Source: Lepiota brunneoincarnata (lineage: Eukaryota > Basidiomycota > Agaricomycetes > Agaricales > Agaricaceae). Taken from it: 64,000 nt of DNA. Numbering within the stretch: the stretch's first letter is position 1; every line of letters starts with the position of its first letter. The position numbers and the translations under genes are program-made. This document shows positions 35,861-47,285 of the stretch, in pieces. The notes under the pieces are model-generated. The model was not told the DNA's origin. It made no database searches and was given only the letters and a program-made list of their open reading frames with translations. The stretch covers positions 62,001 through 126,000 of the forward strand of contig JAEBUN010000029.1 of the NCBI GenBank assembly GCA_023014365.1, read 5' to 3'.

Positions 35861-38104
35861 TCACTTCTTAACAATCCATGCCCCCGTCCCAACACCCTGC
35901 AACATAATCCTATTCCTTGCCGAATCCACAAGCGCCCCACCCACATCCAACACTTGCGCAAACACACTACCAGATTGAATCCCAAGCTGCGAAAAACTGA
36001 CCGTCCCACTCTGACTATTCATATTCGTAGCAAGCACGAGCGTCTGGTCACCGACAGTCCAAAGGCCTACATCGATACGGTTGGAAGTGACGAGTTGTCG
36101 GAAAGTAGCGGTTGGATTAAGAATGAAGGGGTTCATTTTGGGTAGGGAGAGTGCGAGGGTGGAAGCGGAGGATTTGATGTCGGGGGTTGTGGGGTCGTCC
36201 CAGGATACAACGCCTTTTGTGTGTGTGAAGGTTCGGTTGGTTGGAAGCTAGGAGGAAGAGAGGGGGAGGGGACGTACCGAGTGCTCCGTGGATTTATACC
36301 GAGGACGCTTTCGACAACGAATTCTGGACCAGTGGGGAAGCGCTGTGATGGAGCGTTAGGTTGTCAAGATGTGGGAGAGTATGTCGCTTACCTTCCAGTA
36401 TCTGTTTGATGTTGATAAGTCAGAGGGGAGGGGAATAATAAAGGAGATGAGACGATTTACGATTCACTACCGAAACCTTGTGGGACAGTCCAAACAGCCT
36501 TGCTTCGTTCCCAACCATTGATGAAGAGACGATCGCGGAACTCGTCCATCCTGACTGAAATATCCTCAAAGGAACCTTTGCAATTATCGCAGCTGTAAAG
36601 GGTTTTTTAAATGGGGAAAATCAAAACAAGAGCGGCTGAGTTTTCCCTCACCCGCAATCTCCATAATCTTTGGTACAAGGTGTACCCCAAACGGTCGAAA
36701 AAGTGACATTGTTCCCAACCATGTACGTGTCTTGCAACACGATATCACAGCCCTCGGTATATGGTCTAATTTAAGAGTTTAGTAACACAAAGGTATGTCC
36801 CCCGCTTCCAAAAGCGCTCACGTAAATTGATAATTCTCGCAGTTGAGCACGAGAGAGACAGGATGATAGCCGGCGCCACCGACACCGTCGCCGCCGTCCA
36901 AGGAAGTGATGAGGTTAGAGGCTTTGAGTGTGGCGTCGAGTGGGTCAGAGGTACCGTCCGGCTCGTCGGCGGTGTACCATAGGAGAAGGTTTGGCCTGGA
37001 CTTAATGTGGTTTACTTGTGCGGTGACAGAGGCGGCGTCCATGTAGGTACTAATGGTGTTACTTGAGTTTTTTGTAAAGCCGAGCCGGAGGCAGGATACG
37101 GACAGACCTTCGCATGTCGTACATGAGATAGAGACCTGCTTCTTGCATTTTGTCGAGGACGAGATCAAGTGCGGTCATGTTGCTAAAAGTTGGAATTGGA
37201 TGAACCTATTCATAGAATTAATGAAGGGATAATCAAGGGTGGGATTTAGGGTACGTACGACAGTAAACCTAAAATATAATTCGTATTTAGGGTTCGACGG
37301 GAAGCGAAAGCCCATTCAAAAACTTACCCTTGCCTCGCCAATTCTGCCGAAACCGACAAATTTTTGGCTAGATAACTATCGAACTGTGTATAAAACCCGA
37401 TTGGGAACACGGGTGCAAATGGTCCGCCCTTGCCATTGGCGGGCCTGGCGAGCAACGCGCCTGTCCTTAAATCCATTTTCGTAACAGAGCCAATACCCGA
37501 AGATGGATTCGGCAAAAAAGTCAACAAGGCATTGGCGTGGAAGGTCTGGCTGGTACCACTGAGGGTAGCACTACATGAGATATTGTACGCGGCCTTTCTT
37601 GGTTGGAGAGCGGTGAGGGAGAACGGCAAGGCGTGCTTTGTGCTGTTGAGTGGAACGGTACCGGTGGTGAGAGTTTTTCCATTGGCGGAGACGGTTACTT
37701 GGAGTGAGGGTTGGGAGGAGGAGGGGACGGAGATGGGAGCGGCGTTGGCGATCCGGCTGAAGGTGAGGGGCGTGTCGATGAGGATGGAGACGGCGGTGGG
37801 GTCACCAGGGGTGTTTGTGTCGGCTGGGAGGTATGGACGGATGGCTTGTGCGCAGCGGAGGGCGAGGAGGGGTTGGGTTGAAGTTGGTGGGATGGGGAAT
37901 TCACCGCCTGAGAGTGGATTAGATTGAGATTTATTTTTAACACCGCATATAAGAACCTGGTGGAATGGGAGGGGTACTCTTCATGTAGTGTTTCCCGCAC
38001 CTGTGGAAATGGTGTCATGATGGCTGGCGAAGGAAAGAGAAAAATAAGTACCATGTCTGGGCGAGAGACGATCCTGCGAGGAGTAAGATGGCGAGTGGAA
38101 GCAT
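35861..38104 (-). CDS. Secreted TIM-barrel glycoside hydrolase-like protein
   Basis: Start ATG at 38102-38104 gives MLPLAILLLAGSSLAQT, a signal peptide. Later exons read GGEFPIPPTSTQPLLALRCA, VSILIDTPLTFSRIANAAPI, LQVTVSANGKTLTTGTVPL, a beta-rich domain (AAYNISCSATLSGTSQTFHA), then the barrel: GFYTQFDSYLAKNLSVSAEL, MTALDLVLDKMQEAGLYLMY, NHIKSRPNLLLWYTADEPDG, YHPVSLVLNCENY, CDIVLQDTYMVGNN, ERSKAVWTVPQGFG, GALGVVSWDDPTTPDI, ending GTGAWIVKK with TGA at 35861-35863. LLWYTADEPDG resembles the strand-4 acid of clan-A type glycosidases; which Glu/Asp is catalytic is inferred. About 590 residues, seven or so short introns. No numbered GH family is assigned. It diverges from the velvet gene and converges on PX-GH18 copy 1. 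Confidence 0.75.
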
Positions 38105-38429
38105 GGGACTGTGTCGTGTAACATTGAGCTGATTATAACAGTTGAAGCGTGTGATTGGAAGGCATCGAGGGATGAGGACCCCGTGGAGAATGGCTCGTGG
38201 GGTCCCTGGAATAAGGTTTGAGTTTAGACCCAGTAGATCGGTAGTAGTGTGAGAACTAAGAACCAGGAGAGTGGCTCGTCTACTCTTGAGAGTCTGCTCC
38301 TCCTCGTCGTCCCCTCCCGTCCGCTCGTCCTCGTCCTCACCTTTCTCTCTCCCTGCCACCCCCGTCTCTGCATACGCCCACCTCTCCCCCTCCTCCTCCG
38401 ACTCTTCTCCTCCTGCAGCGTCTGTTGCC
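38105..38429. promoter_or_regulatory. Shared divergent promoter, glycosidase-like (-) / velvet (+)
   Basis: 325 bp between two divergent start codons. It is C/T-rich on + (tcctcctcgtcgtcccctcc onward) near the velvet start and has a gtgttgc/gggtc-type mixed segment near the other. Co-regulation of the two genes is an inference from the short shared spacer. Confidence 0.45.
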
Positions 38430-41400
38430 ATGGCGGCATTCTCTCCCCAGACGCGCGACCGCCTGTGAGTAGCTTTTCCATTGCCCAAACCCGAGTCCGA
38501 GGCAGTGGGTCGCAGTACATTGTCCCCGTATTTCCACACACACACACAATACTCCAATCATCACTCTTAGTCCACTGTCCTCCTCCCGCCTCCCCTGTCT
38601 CCTTCCCCATCCAATGACCATCCCTCACTTCCGCGACTGCTCTGTACTCACCACAAATACACCCCACAATGCTAGGTTATACGATCTCATCGTCCGCCAA
38701 GAGCCAAAGCAGGCCCGCATGTGCGGCGTCGGTGGCAAGGGTCCGTTCTTAGCCACCCATACCCCCACCAATAACTCATCTCTACACCCTTCAGCCGACC
38801 GCAGACCCATCGATCCTCCACCCATCGTCCAGCTGCGCGTTATCGATCCCCTCGCCAACACTTCATCCGTATCCACTTCGGCAACAAATCCCGCCTCCTC
38901 CGCCTCTACTTCTCACACGCCCCCTTCCTCACCGCCCCCTCCTCACTCCCACCCCCATTCACACTACCCATCTCACGAACCAGGTCCCGTCTCTGACCCC
39001 GCCGCCTACGCGCAGTCCTATCTCCAAAACCCCTACTATTTCATGTTTGCCTCCCTCGCCAAGCCCGACGATGACGCTGAACTTCACTGGCTCAAGGACG
39101 GTCGTACACGCTGCACCACAGGCTCTGTCGTCTCCAGTCTCTACCACCTCAAGGATCCTCAGCACAACAACGAAGGTTCGTCTACGGCCCGTGTTTTCCT
39201 GCCCTCATCACTCCACTCATATACATGCACACACACACTTTATCAGATGCCGGTTTTTTCGTCTTTCCTGATCTCAGCGTCCGCACAGAGGGAAGTTACA
39301 GGCTCAAGCTCAGTCTCTTTGAAGTCGTTGGGTGAGTCCAAGATCGTCTTTTTCTTCGCCATATCCTCGGGTCCCCCTCTCGTCTATCTCATCACTCCAT
39401 CAATTCCTTTCTGATCCACTTACCCGACTTGTTTACGAAATTATTCTTAACCTCCCCCACAGAAATAATGTCCGTCACTGCAAATCGATCTATTCCGCCC
39501 CTTTCTACGTCTACACTGCAAAAAAGTTCCCCGGCATGGAGGGTCAGTACTCGTCTCTTCCCACACTCCCATCCTCTCACGCCCTCCTAATAGAATCAAC
39601 GCCCCTTTCATGCTCCCTCGCCGACCAAGGTATCAAGATTCGCATACGCAAGGACATCCGAGTCCGAAAACGTCCCATCCAAGCACTCGAACACCCCATG
39701 CCCCTTCCCCTCACCGTCCCCCACCAATACCCAAATAACAACGCTCCACCCACTTCAGGTCCCTTTACCCAGTCCACTCCTGCCTCGGCTTCGACGTCAC
39801 AACAGTACCCACAAGAAGATCGGGACGATGAGAGTGGAGACATATCTGGAAAGTCGAAAAGGAGTCGCACAGATGATTACCCAGGCATGAGCGTGAATAT
39901 GAATGGCATGAACATGAATATAGCTGGTCTCGCGATGGGCATGAATGTCGATACTCCTGCAGCTCCTTCGTCCCTTCCCCCCGGCCCACCCCTTCATCAC
40001 CAGCAACCTCAGCACCCACATTATCCCCATCCATACCCCCAGCAACCACAACCTCAGCAGGGAGCATGGCCACCTCCACCCCCACATACCCAAGGCCAGC
40101 CCCCATCAACCATTCCACCACCCCCGACAGCAACAGTGGTCGGGGCTCCCTCGGGTGCTCCCTCATCTATCATACCCCCACCACAGGAAAATACCCCAGG
40201 AGGGGTGGCCATGGGCGTGACTGTCCCTCCCGGCATGGTGCTAGGTGGGCCGTCGGTTTACGACGGCAGAGGTGGAGGGTATCAGCAAGGCTTCGACGCC
40301 GCCCCGACAACTGCAGGCCCTCCCCCTCCTCCACCTCCCTACCCCGCCTCACCACACCAGGCACAACAGCCAGGACAACACATCCCACCACCACCCCAAG
40401 CGCCGCCACCACCCCCGGCAGCCTCTGGCCCCCCTCATGCCGGATATCCCAGCATGCATCCTCCGCCCCAGCAGCAACAGATGATTCATCCTCCACCACA
40501 CGCGCAGTCTCTTCCACCCCCATCACACGCACACCCATATTCACATGCGCCACGATCGATACCCCCACCGCCGGGTACGCAGTACTCTACCTCACCCTAC
40601 CCTCCACCTACACACGGACCTCCTGCCCCGCCTCCACATTACGCGCCGCCGTATTCTAGTCCCTCGGTTGGTGCCAGTGGGGGCTCGGGAAACGGGAGTG
40701 GAGGGCCCATGAGTGTGGATCAGCAATGGGTTGGTGGGCCCCCACCTCCAGCGCCCCAGCACTCACAGGCACAAGCTCAGGCACCTCCGCAACAACAACA
40801 ACAGCAGCAGCAGCAGCAGCAGCAGCAAACTGGATATGAGGGATATTATCAGCAGCAGCCATACGCGCCTCCTGCGCCGCAGAGATATGATTACCCGAAT
40901 TACCCTCCGCAGGCTCAAGCCCAGGCCCAGCCACAACAGCAGGGCGGGTATGCAGGGTATTATGATCAGCACCCCCAACCTCAACCTCAACCTCAACCAC
41001 ATCCGCAGCAGCAGCAGCAGTATGGAGGTTATCCATATCAGCAACAGCAGTACCATCAAGGATATACGCACCCACAACCAGGACAGGGACAAGGACAGAC
41101 ATCGCCTTCCTCACAACCGCAAGGTCAAGGTGCTGTTGGTGCCTATGGTGATTATACTGGTGGAGGACAGGCTGGTCTACCGCCTCCCCCGCCTCATCAG
41201 CACCAACAACATCCGCCTGGACCTGGACCTGGGCCGGTCCCTCCTCCCGCCGGTCCGCCCCCACATCATTTGCAGCACCCGCCACCACCGCCTGCGATGC
41301 ACCAACAGCAGGGATATGCGCCTCAACAACAGCAACAACAACTGCCGCCTCCGCCGCCCACGAATGGACCTCCAGCTACGATCCCGCCTCCGCCTGGTGC

Positions 41401-42726
41401 AACCTTTCTCCCCCAATCTGGTTCGGGACCTTCGTCCTCTACTACTCCGTCTGTCTCGACTTCTGGAGCTGGAGCCGGTGGCGGTGCTACAGGATCTGGA
41501 TCCCCTCCGGTCGGTGGTGGCGCTGCGGTCGTGAATAACACGAATAATGGTGGTACGAATGGGAATGGGATGGCGAGGCCTGGGACTGTGTCAATGTATC
41601 ATCCCCAGCAGCAGCAGCAGCAACCACAACAGGGTCCGCCGCCGTATGGGTATTCGCATCCTCAGCCGCAACAACCATATGCAAATGGTGCTGCTGCGCC
41701 GCTTCATGCTCATGCTCATACTCATGCTCACGCGCATACACATCCTTCACACCAGCAGCAGCAGCCTCCTCCACCTTCGACGGGATATACTGGTGATTGG
41801 AATGGCGGGGCGTACCAGCAGCAGCAGCAACAGCAGCAACAGCCACAGTGGGCGACTGCTCCGCCTGGCGATGGATATGGTGCGCATCCGCCGCCTCATC
41901 ATGTGCCACAACATCATCATTCATCTCATCCTCATCCTCACCCTCATCCTCACCCTCATCCCCACCCTGTCAATCATCCACACCACAATCCCCATTCTTC
42001 TCACCCTCACCCTCATCCCCATCCTCAAACACATACCCATCCACCTCCACAACACCATCTCCAACATTCACATTCACACCATCCACCACCACAACAGCAA
42101 CAACAACAACAACAACAACAACATCATGCCTCGCCAAATCATAATGCACATGCTAGCCCACGCACGACAACGACAACGACAACTGCTTCTCCCAATGCAA
42201 ACCCGAACGCGAATGCAAACGCAAATGGTGATCGAATCCAGCTAGCCCCGCTACGACATCACTCGTCCGCCATCTCAGTCACGTCGAGTGCAGGCGCGAG
42301 TCCTGTTATGCCCCCTGTTCATGCCCCTCCTTCTGCTTCGACCAATGGTGCCGTGGCGGCGGCGGCGGCTTCTGCGGCGGAAACGTACGTTGGATAATCT
42401 TTTGTTTTCTTCATTAATTATGCTAACGTCGAACTAACAGGCATCCTGGTTCGTATTCCGTCATCCAGCTGCGGAGTCCAGGTCGGGACGGCTCAATAGC
42501 AACAACAAAGATGATGCCGCCGTCGTTGCAACCCTCGTCCACGCAACCACCAACATCAGCACCAATACCGCCGCCACCGCCTTCTACAGATCTAGGACGG
42601 GATAGAGGGGATCATCGACTTGGGGATCGGAGAGGGAGTTTGAGTGATCATAGGGGTGTCGGTGTCGGTGGAAAGAAGAATCTGCTGAGTATCGGTAGTA
42701 TCATTTCAGGTTCGGACGAGAGATAA
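38430..42726 (+). CDS. Velvet-domain transcription regulator (VosA/VelC-like) with giant low-complexity tail
   Basis: Velvet factors are fungal DNA-binding regulators of development, spores and secondary metabolism, acting as nuclear dimers. Proposed start ATG at 38430 (MAAFSPQTRDR) spliced to LYDLIVRQEPKQARMCGVGG, then ADRRPIDPPPIVQLRVIDP, a Ser/Pro/His insert, YLQNPYYFMFASLAKPDDD, TTGSVVSSLYHLKDP, DAGFFVFPDLSVRTEGSYRL, NVRHCKSIYSAPFYVYTAKK, FPGMEESTPLSCSLADQGI and KIRIRKDIRVRKRP. KSKRSRTDD may be a nuclear signal. One 2.8 kb exon (about 39592-42384) adds over 800 residues rich in Pro, Gln, His, Gly. A last exon begins HPGSYSVIQLRSPGRDG and ends LSIGSIISGSDER, TAA at 42724-42726. About 1,200 residues, against 300-500 for usual family members. 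The match NPYYFMFA...SSLYHLKD is nearer VosA/VelC than VelB. The first exon and its roughly 210-nt intron are uncertain. Confidence 0.88.
40790..40830. repeat. CAA/CAG microsatellite (poly-Gln) in the velvet gene
   Basis: caacaacaacaacagcagca and following cag triplets encode an uninterrupted Gln run of about 13 in the velvet tail. Similar runs occur at about 41605-41625, 41810-41840 and 42090-42125. They are coding and likely vary in length. Confidence 0.85.
41925..42060. repeat. CATCCTCACCCT-type repeat (His-Pro) in the velvet gene
   Basis: A hexamer-like repeat (catcct/caccct) encodes alternating His-Pro residues, HPHPHPHPHPHPHP, then imperfect HP/HS repeats. The reverse strand and other frames stay open because of the repeat, which explains overlapping ORFs here. 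Confidence 0.85.
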
Positions 42727-42877
42727 CAAAAATTGCCGTGGTTCATCTATGTAAACATCTGGAAGCCTTAACTTATCATACATAGTGGGTCGTTTGTCGA
42801 GTAGTAATGGAAACATGTGCTATATTCGGTTTACAAATCGAGAGTGTGTTTATACATCATCAATGTCGGGTACAAGC

Positions 42878-45104
42878 TCACTGCTTTTTCCCTAATCCAG
42901 CACGAATGACGTTGTGCAAAGCGATGCCATCGTCCTGGATCTCGGTTCAGATGTCATCTCAAATTTTTGGCGGGAGAATCTCGCGTACCTGATCCAGTGA
43001 CCAAGTAAAGCATCCCGCCATCCCTGATTCCTTTGCAAATTTGGCCTTTTCCATCAAACTCCAGGTATCATCATAAGCGACGACCGTCGTTTGTGCTTGG
43101 TTGAACAGGAACTGCAGAGCTCGATGAGTGCCTCTGCGGCCTTTCGAGCACAACAGTACACTCACGGGGGTATCACTGCAACGGTCCCAGGCTGTGCTTG
43201 TTTGGTCTGATGTTCTCTCTTGTATGAACCGCATCAAAACTTACCCATCTTATACCCGTTGGCTCCGTCGTACGTCCCGTCTGGCTTCTTGTACAATGCA
43301 CCAGAAGCCAATAACTGACTGAATGCGACCTGCTGTCCCCACAAGCGACTAAGGTCTCCAGCCGGCGCCGTGGCTGTTCCGAGAGCCTTGATCTCCCTTC
43401 CTCGGGAATCTAGGATGAGCGCCTGGAGGGAAGGGAGAATCATTCGGTACCTGGTACAAAGCTCCCAGAGAGCTTGTTTGCACCGCTACGAGAAACGTAG
43501 CCGTAGAGTGGCATCCCCAAGAGAAGCTGGGATGCGGGCATCCCTGCACTGGTCCACTGCGCGAGTGCGGCTCTGGCAGTCGCTTGAGGCTGCGAGCTAG
43601 TTCCACATCGATTCCCTGTTGCAAATGTGAACACACTGACGATCGGTCATCCAATCAATCGCACCAAGCGGAGCATTAGGGCCTGGCCTCTCAGAGGCAC
43701 CAAAGACATCGTAATTCCTGTGACCTAGATGAGGCGAAATTGGGAGAAGCGACATCGGATCCAGGCCCACATGATGTTCACAAAATTCATGTACCGAGCA
43801 AACTCGGAAACGTTTTTCAGTGGTTTTCCGTCAGCACCCTTCCACGGTAAGTGTGTTACTGCAGAAGATATGATTCTGGTTGGTCCTACGAAGGAAAATC
43901 AGGAATATTTCACTCATTACCACACGACGTAGCCCACCAAGGGAACTGCGCAATAGTTTGATAAGGCTCAAAAGATTTGCCGAATCTGCCGGAGAGTAAG
44001 GATTCCCTGCGCCCGGGTCATTGGGGTATTCCTGCTCGGGTGTTAGTACGGCCAGCTCGGACACATGTCGCGAAAATGCCTAGACCCAGTCGATATCAAT
44101 ACCTATGGACAATGCTTGAGCCATGTGTTGGTTTTCTTGGCATTTCACTCTTACCATCGAGGCCGTAGGTGTCGATTACCTTGGTCACGGCCTCACAGAG
44201 CTTGGTTCTGTTGGAGGAGCTGGACACTGCTTGGCTAAACCAATAGCAGCCTCCCCAGCCACCTACATCAACGCATCAGAGACAGAACGCAGGAAAGAAT
44301 GATACAATCACGAACCCATCGAAAGGACTATTCTAGTCTTACTTGGCCCAGAACGAGCACGAGCTACTAGCTGTCTCAGCACATCCTGACTTCCATCATC
44401 CCAGTTTATGCCCGCGACTCCGTTGGGAGTAATGAACGCTACAAGGCATCACGTCAAATGATTGCGTTGGACTCTGAGTAATGAACGTGCCGAAGAAAAT
44501 GATATCAAATTTAGACAAGTCAATTTTATGGGGAGGAAGTGCATCTCCCGCCCAACTCGGATAATATGCCGCTGCAATCGGTTCCGGAACCATGTGCGGT
44601 CGATCTTGATTCAGATTCTGGAGAGCGTCCAACGCTGGCCAAGGACCTAGGACTCCATTTGGACGAAAGGGTTATCGCGCTCAACCTGGGGAGTACCGAA
44701 TGGAGCGAAGGGGCCTGGGGTCAGGAACTGAACTAAAACAGGGTGGTCCCGTAACACTGGAGACGAGATCAGATTTTGGATGTAGATTACTAGTCCTTCT
44801 TTCCTTTCAGCGATGAGTTCGTCGTTGACCCACGCCGAAGGAACGAGGTTCGTTGTGAGCGGGCGTTTAGTGGGAAGTGTGAATGGGTCTCGCAAAGAAT
44901 TCTGAAGAGCCACAAACTGATATATGCGTTTCACTAGTGGTTATATGCGCAAAAAGAATACTATATAATACCTCGGAGTAGCGGCGAAAGACTTCTTGTT
45001 GGCTGCCATTGTCCTGAGTAACCCTCAAGGTATACAGAACGTGAGGATACTGGTGTAGAAGAGGTTGTGTGTCCCACGATAGAAACGGCGGTGAAGATCG
45101 GCAT
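42878..45104 (-). CDS. PX domain-GH18 chitinase fusion, copy 2
   Basis: Inverted paralogue of the gene at 33021-35541. From the start at 45104: MPIFTAVSIVGHTTSSTP, then (after one extra base at about 45050) PHVLYTLRVTQDNGSQQ, the PX site FRRYSEFVALQNSLRDPF, LPTKRPLTTNLVPSAW, ERKEGLVIYIQNLISSP, VLVQFLTPGPFAPF. A 50-nt GT-AG intron joins PX to the linker PWPALDALQNLNQDRP in frame, then GH18: PIAAAYYPSWAGDALPPHK, FDIIFFAFITPNGVAG, IVLSMGGWGGCYWFS, GIDIDWEYPNDPGAGN (catalytic Glu codon 44029-44031, split from DIDW by an intron at 44085-44032), IISSAVTHLPWKG, MNYDVFGASERPG, LLLGMPLYGYVSRSG, LWGQQVAFSQLLASG, FLFNQAQTTVVAYDDTWSL, SGMAGCFTWSLDQDDG, ending HNVIRAGLGKKQ with TGA at 42878-42880. No signal peptide. 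One GC-AG intron (44490-44439) and the 10-nt micro-exon (43166-43175). Apart from the extra base near the start the frame is intact. Confidence 0.82.
43166..43175 (-). other. 10-nt micro-exon in PX-GH18 copy 2
   Basis: On the coding strand tgataccccc, flanked by a 69-nt intron (gtaagt...ttgcag) and an intron starting gtgagt. It completes Gly and encodes Asp-Thr-Pro between NGYKMG and FLFNQAQ, exactly as in copy 1. Confidence 0.75.
44439..44490 (-). other. GC-AG intron with a 12-bp direct repeat across it
   Basis: The exon ends DIIFF-g. The intron starts gcacgttcattactc and ends ccttgtag, and the next exon starts cgttcattactccc. So cgttcattactc is present just inside the intron and again at the start of the next exon, about one intron length apart. 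Splicing gives FFAFITPNG, matching copy 1 FYAFAMPNS. Confidence 0.7.
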
Positions 45105-45317
45105 GTTGGGGGGGGGTGTATCTAGTGATGAGGGAAGGACTGAAGAATGGGGAATCGAGAACTTGCCGGCCTACGAGGGTTCATTTATACGGTACTAGGA
45201 ATAGAAAGAGCCCTACTGTATTTGGGACGTCAAGTGGTGCTAGGAAAGAGCTCTATTACAGTGAAACTAAATATACCCTGTACTGTACAGATTACGTTCT
45301 GTAATTTGCGACCCGCA

Positions 45318-47285
45318 TCATACCGATCCTCGTCTTGGACGCTTCGTTAGCGACCCAATGTCAGAAAAACCTGTAGCAAGCCCTGAGCAAAAAGACAAGT
45401 TGTGATAACCAAGCAAAACTTACTGCGGCCCCGTTTCTCCTGCATGGACGTGTTGGCCGTAGACGCAGTCGAATCCCCCGTGGTGGCTATCTGGAACCGC
45501 ATCGAGCTCACCATTTCAATATCCCGCGGCCGTGCAAATTCGGAGCGAAGATGGCGCCGGGCATTGATCCTAAGTCCATGATTATTTGCTTAGCGCGGCT
45601 ACATTTTTTGTCGAATACTTACATTGCTAGTACCGAGTTGGCGTACACTGGGCATATGGAAAATAAAATAAGATTTTGAAAATCACGTGTTGGGGCACCT
45701 CACGTTTGGAAGTCGAGAAGGTTGCTCCTACGAATAACAGGACATCAGGAAGGGCGGTGTACTATTGCGGGTCAGTCATCATATAACTGTGAGAAGAAAA
45801 CATACGAACCAGCAACATATATAAAAGGGCGATGATCCTGCCGAGCGAATAAGGGGACGATGAACCAATTAAGAACATAAACCACCCACGTCGTCAACAG
45901 CCCAGAACTGATAAAGAAGATGATGATCTTCGATAGCACCACATTGCTCGCGAGTTGCACTCCATTGATCTTGATTTTGCTCCTGTTCAACAGGGATACC
46001 ATACCGACGGTTATTCCTATGTCAACGACACAGGTTATCCCAAATGCAAAATAGAGGATCCACTGAGATTGATCAATATCTGTCAACAAGGTGCTCCAGA
46101 GCTGGGCTATCCCAGAACTCACCTTTTCGCCAGAAGCAAAATCCAAGAGAAGCTTGGCTGTTTGGCTGTCTCCAGCGTCAAGCCGACGGCTGTGGATTGG
46201 CAGAAGCGAATGCTCACAGTTCAACCAAGAAAACTATAGGCCCAACCGATTATCAGTACTTTTGAGCACAGAGCCGAAGACCATCGAAGACGGACCAACT
46301 ACAGCGGCTAGTAGGAGGAGATAGGCTGTTTTAGACCGGCCCTTTCTTAGACGAGCCTAATTTCTTACCCAATGCCAGGATTCCCCCGAATATAACAGCG
46401 ATCCTACAAGATCGCTAAGCTTTGTCGGGAGGGGGATAATCGGAAGAACGCACCCGTGCAAGGACACTGGAAATTCGTCCAATGTCCGTGCTCTTCCTTG
46501 TGACTGCAGGAGGATGAAACATAGGAAGGGAGAATGAAATACAGCTAAACCCACAAAGATAGATCCGTGACAAGTAAACCCTGACCGGGTGGACGACAGT
46601 GAGATTAGGGTTTTTAGGGACGAAGGGCCTGAACGGACTCACCCTTGAACGAACAGCATCATGAAAACCTAAATTTCTCATCACACCTTGAAACAAGTCC
46701 GACGTGGATGGAAACATACATGCTAGATATCCAACGGCCTAGAAGAACATCCGAGATGTCAGCGCACATTGGGTGGAAATCAGCCTGTTGTCGTTACCTT
46801 GATTGCTCCTGACAGGTATCCAAATAGATAAATAAACTACCAGGTAGAGGGAAGAAGGCTCACGCACCATATCACTCGTGCAGACGCAGGGTCGTCCCCG
46901 ATACCCTTCACTAGCCACGACCATAACAAGTGTATTCGAGAAAGCGGAGTGGAGAGAGTCAATGAGGCTGATCCCGCGTCAGTTGGAGCACTTGGTGGAG
47001 AGTTGCTGCATACCATATGAAAGCAACCTTGCAGTAAAGACTCAGCATTGAATAATGCGAGTACTAAAACGATCATGCTCACGGTCGCCTTCAGTATTCG
47101 AGTGTCTTCTGGGTACACCTTGTAATACTGGTGCACTTGTGATAGTGTAATCCCGTATAATCCTGTGGGAAGTAGATTTGGGCAGGCCTAACAGACTAGC
47201 AACACTCATCCACGTACACGCAACCGATCACAAAAGTGAAGAAGGCAGCTCCTACTGTCTCGCCAACTTCGGTCTCGAGGGCCAT
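45318..47285 (-). CDS. DUF6534-type integral membrane protein 1
   Basis: Start ATG at 47283-47285 (MALETEVGETVGAAFFTFVI). The second exon reads LYGITLSQVHQYYKVYPEDT then RILKATVSMIVLVLALFNAE, a hydrophobic helix. Then DQSQWILYFAFGITCVVDIG, ITVGMVSLLNRSK, VLSKIIIFFISSGLLTTWVV, YVLNWFIVPLFA and the YVFFSQLYDD region. The C-terminus is INARRHLRSEFARPRDIEMV and a basic/Ser tail ending KRPRRGSV, with TGA at 45318-45320. The order Y-x-x-YPxD...WxxY.GFG...D......L and LNARxxLR is the DUF6533/6534 pattern, a large Agaricomycete family of predicted multi-helix membrane proteins with no known function. About 340 residues, seven or so short introns; some exon edges (46225-46980) not resolved. Confidence 0.8.

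Noticed and set aside
37430..37927. 165-codon frame on + inside the glycosidase-like gene
   Set aside because: Antisense shadow of a beta-rich exon with good family-like sequence on the other strand.
40066..42245. Several 200-270 codon frames on both strands inside the velvet gene
   Set aside because: All arise from CAG/CAA, CCT/CAT repeats that lack stops in any frame. Only the frame continuous with the velvet domain is supported.
43400..43445. Frameshift in PX-GH18 copy 2 after SFVPG
   Set aside because: A 41-nt GT-AG intron (gtaccg...catcctag) joins the two frames properly (P-DSRGREIKAL), so no lesion is needed.
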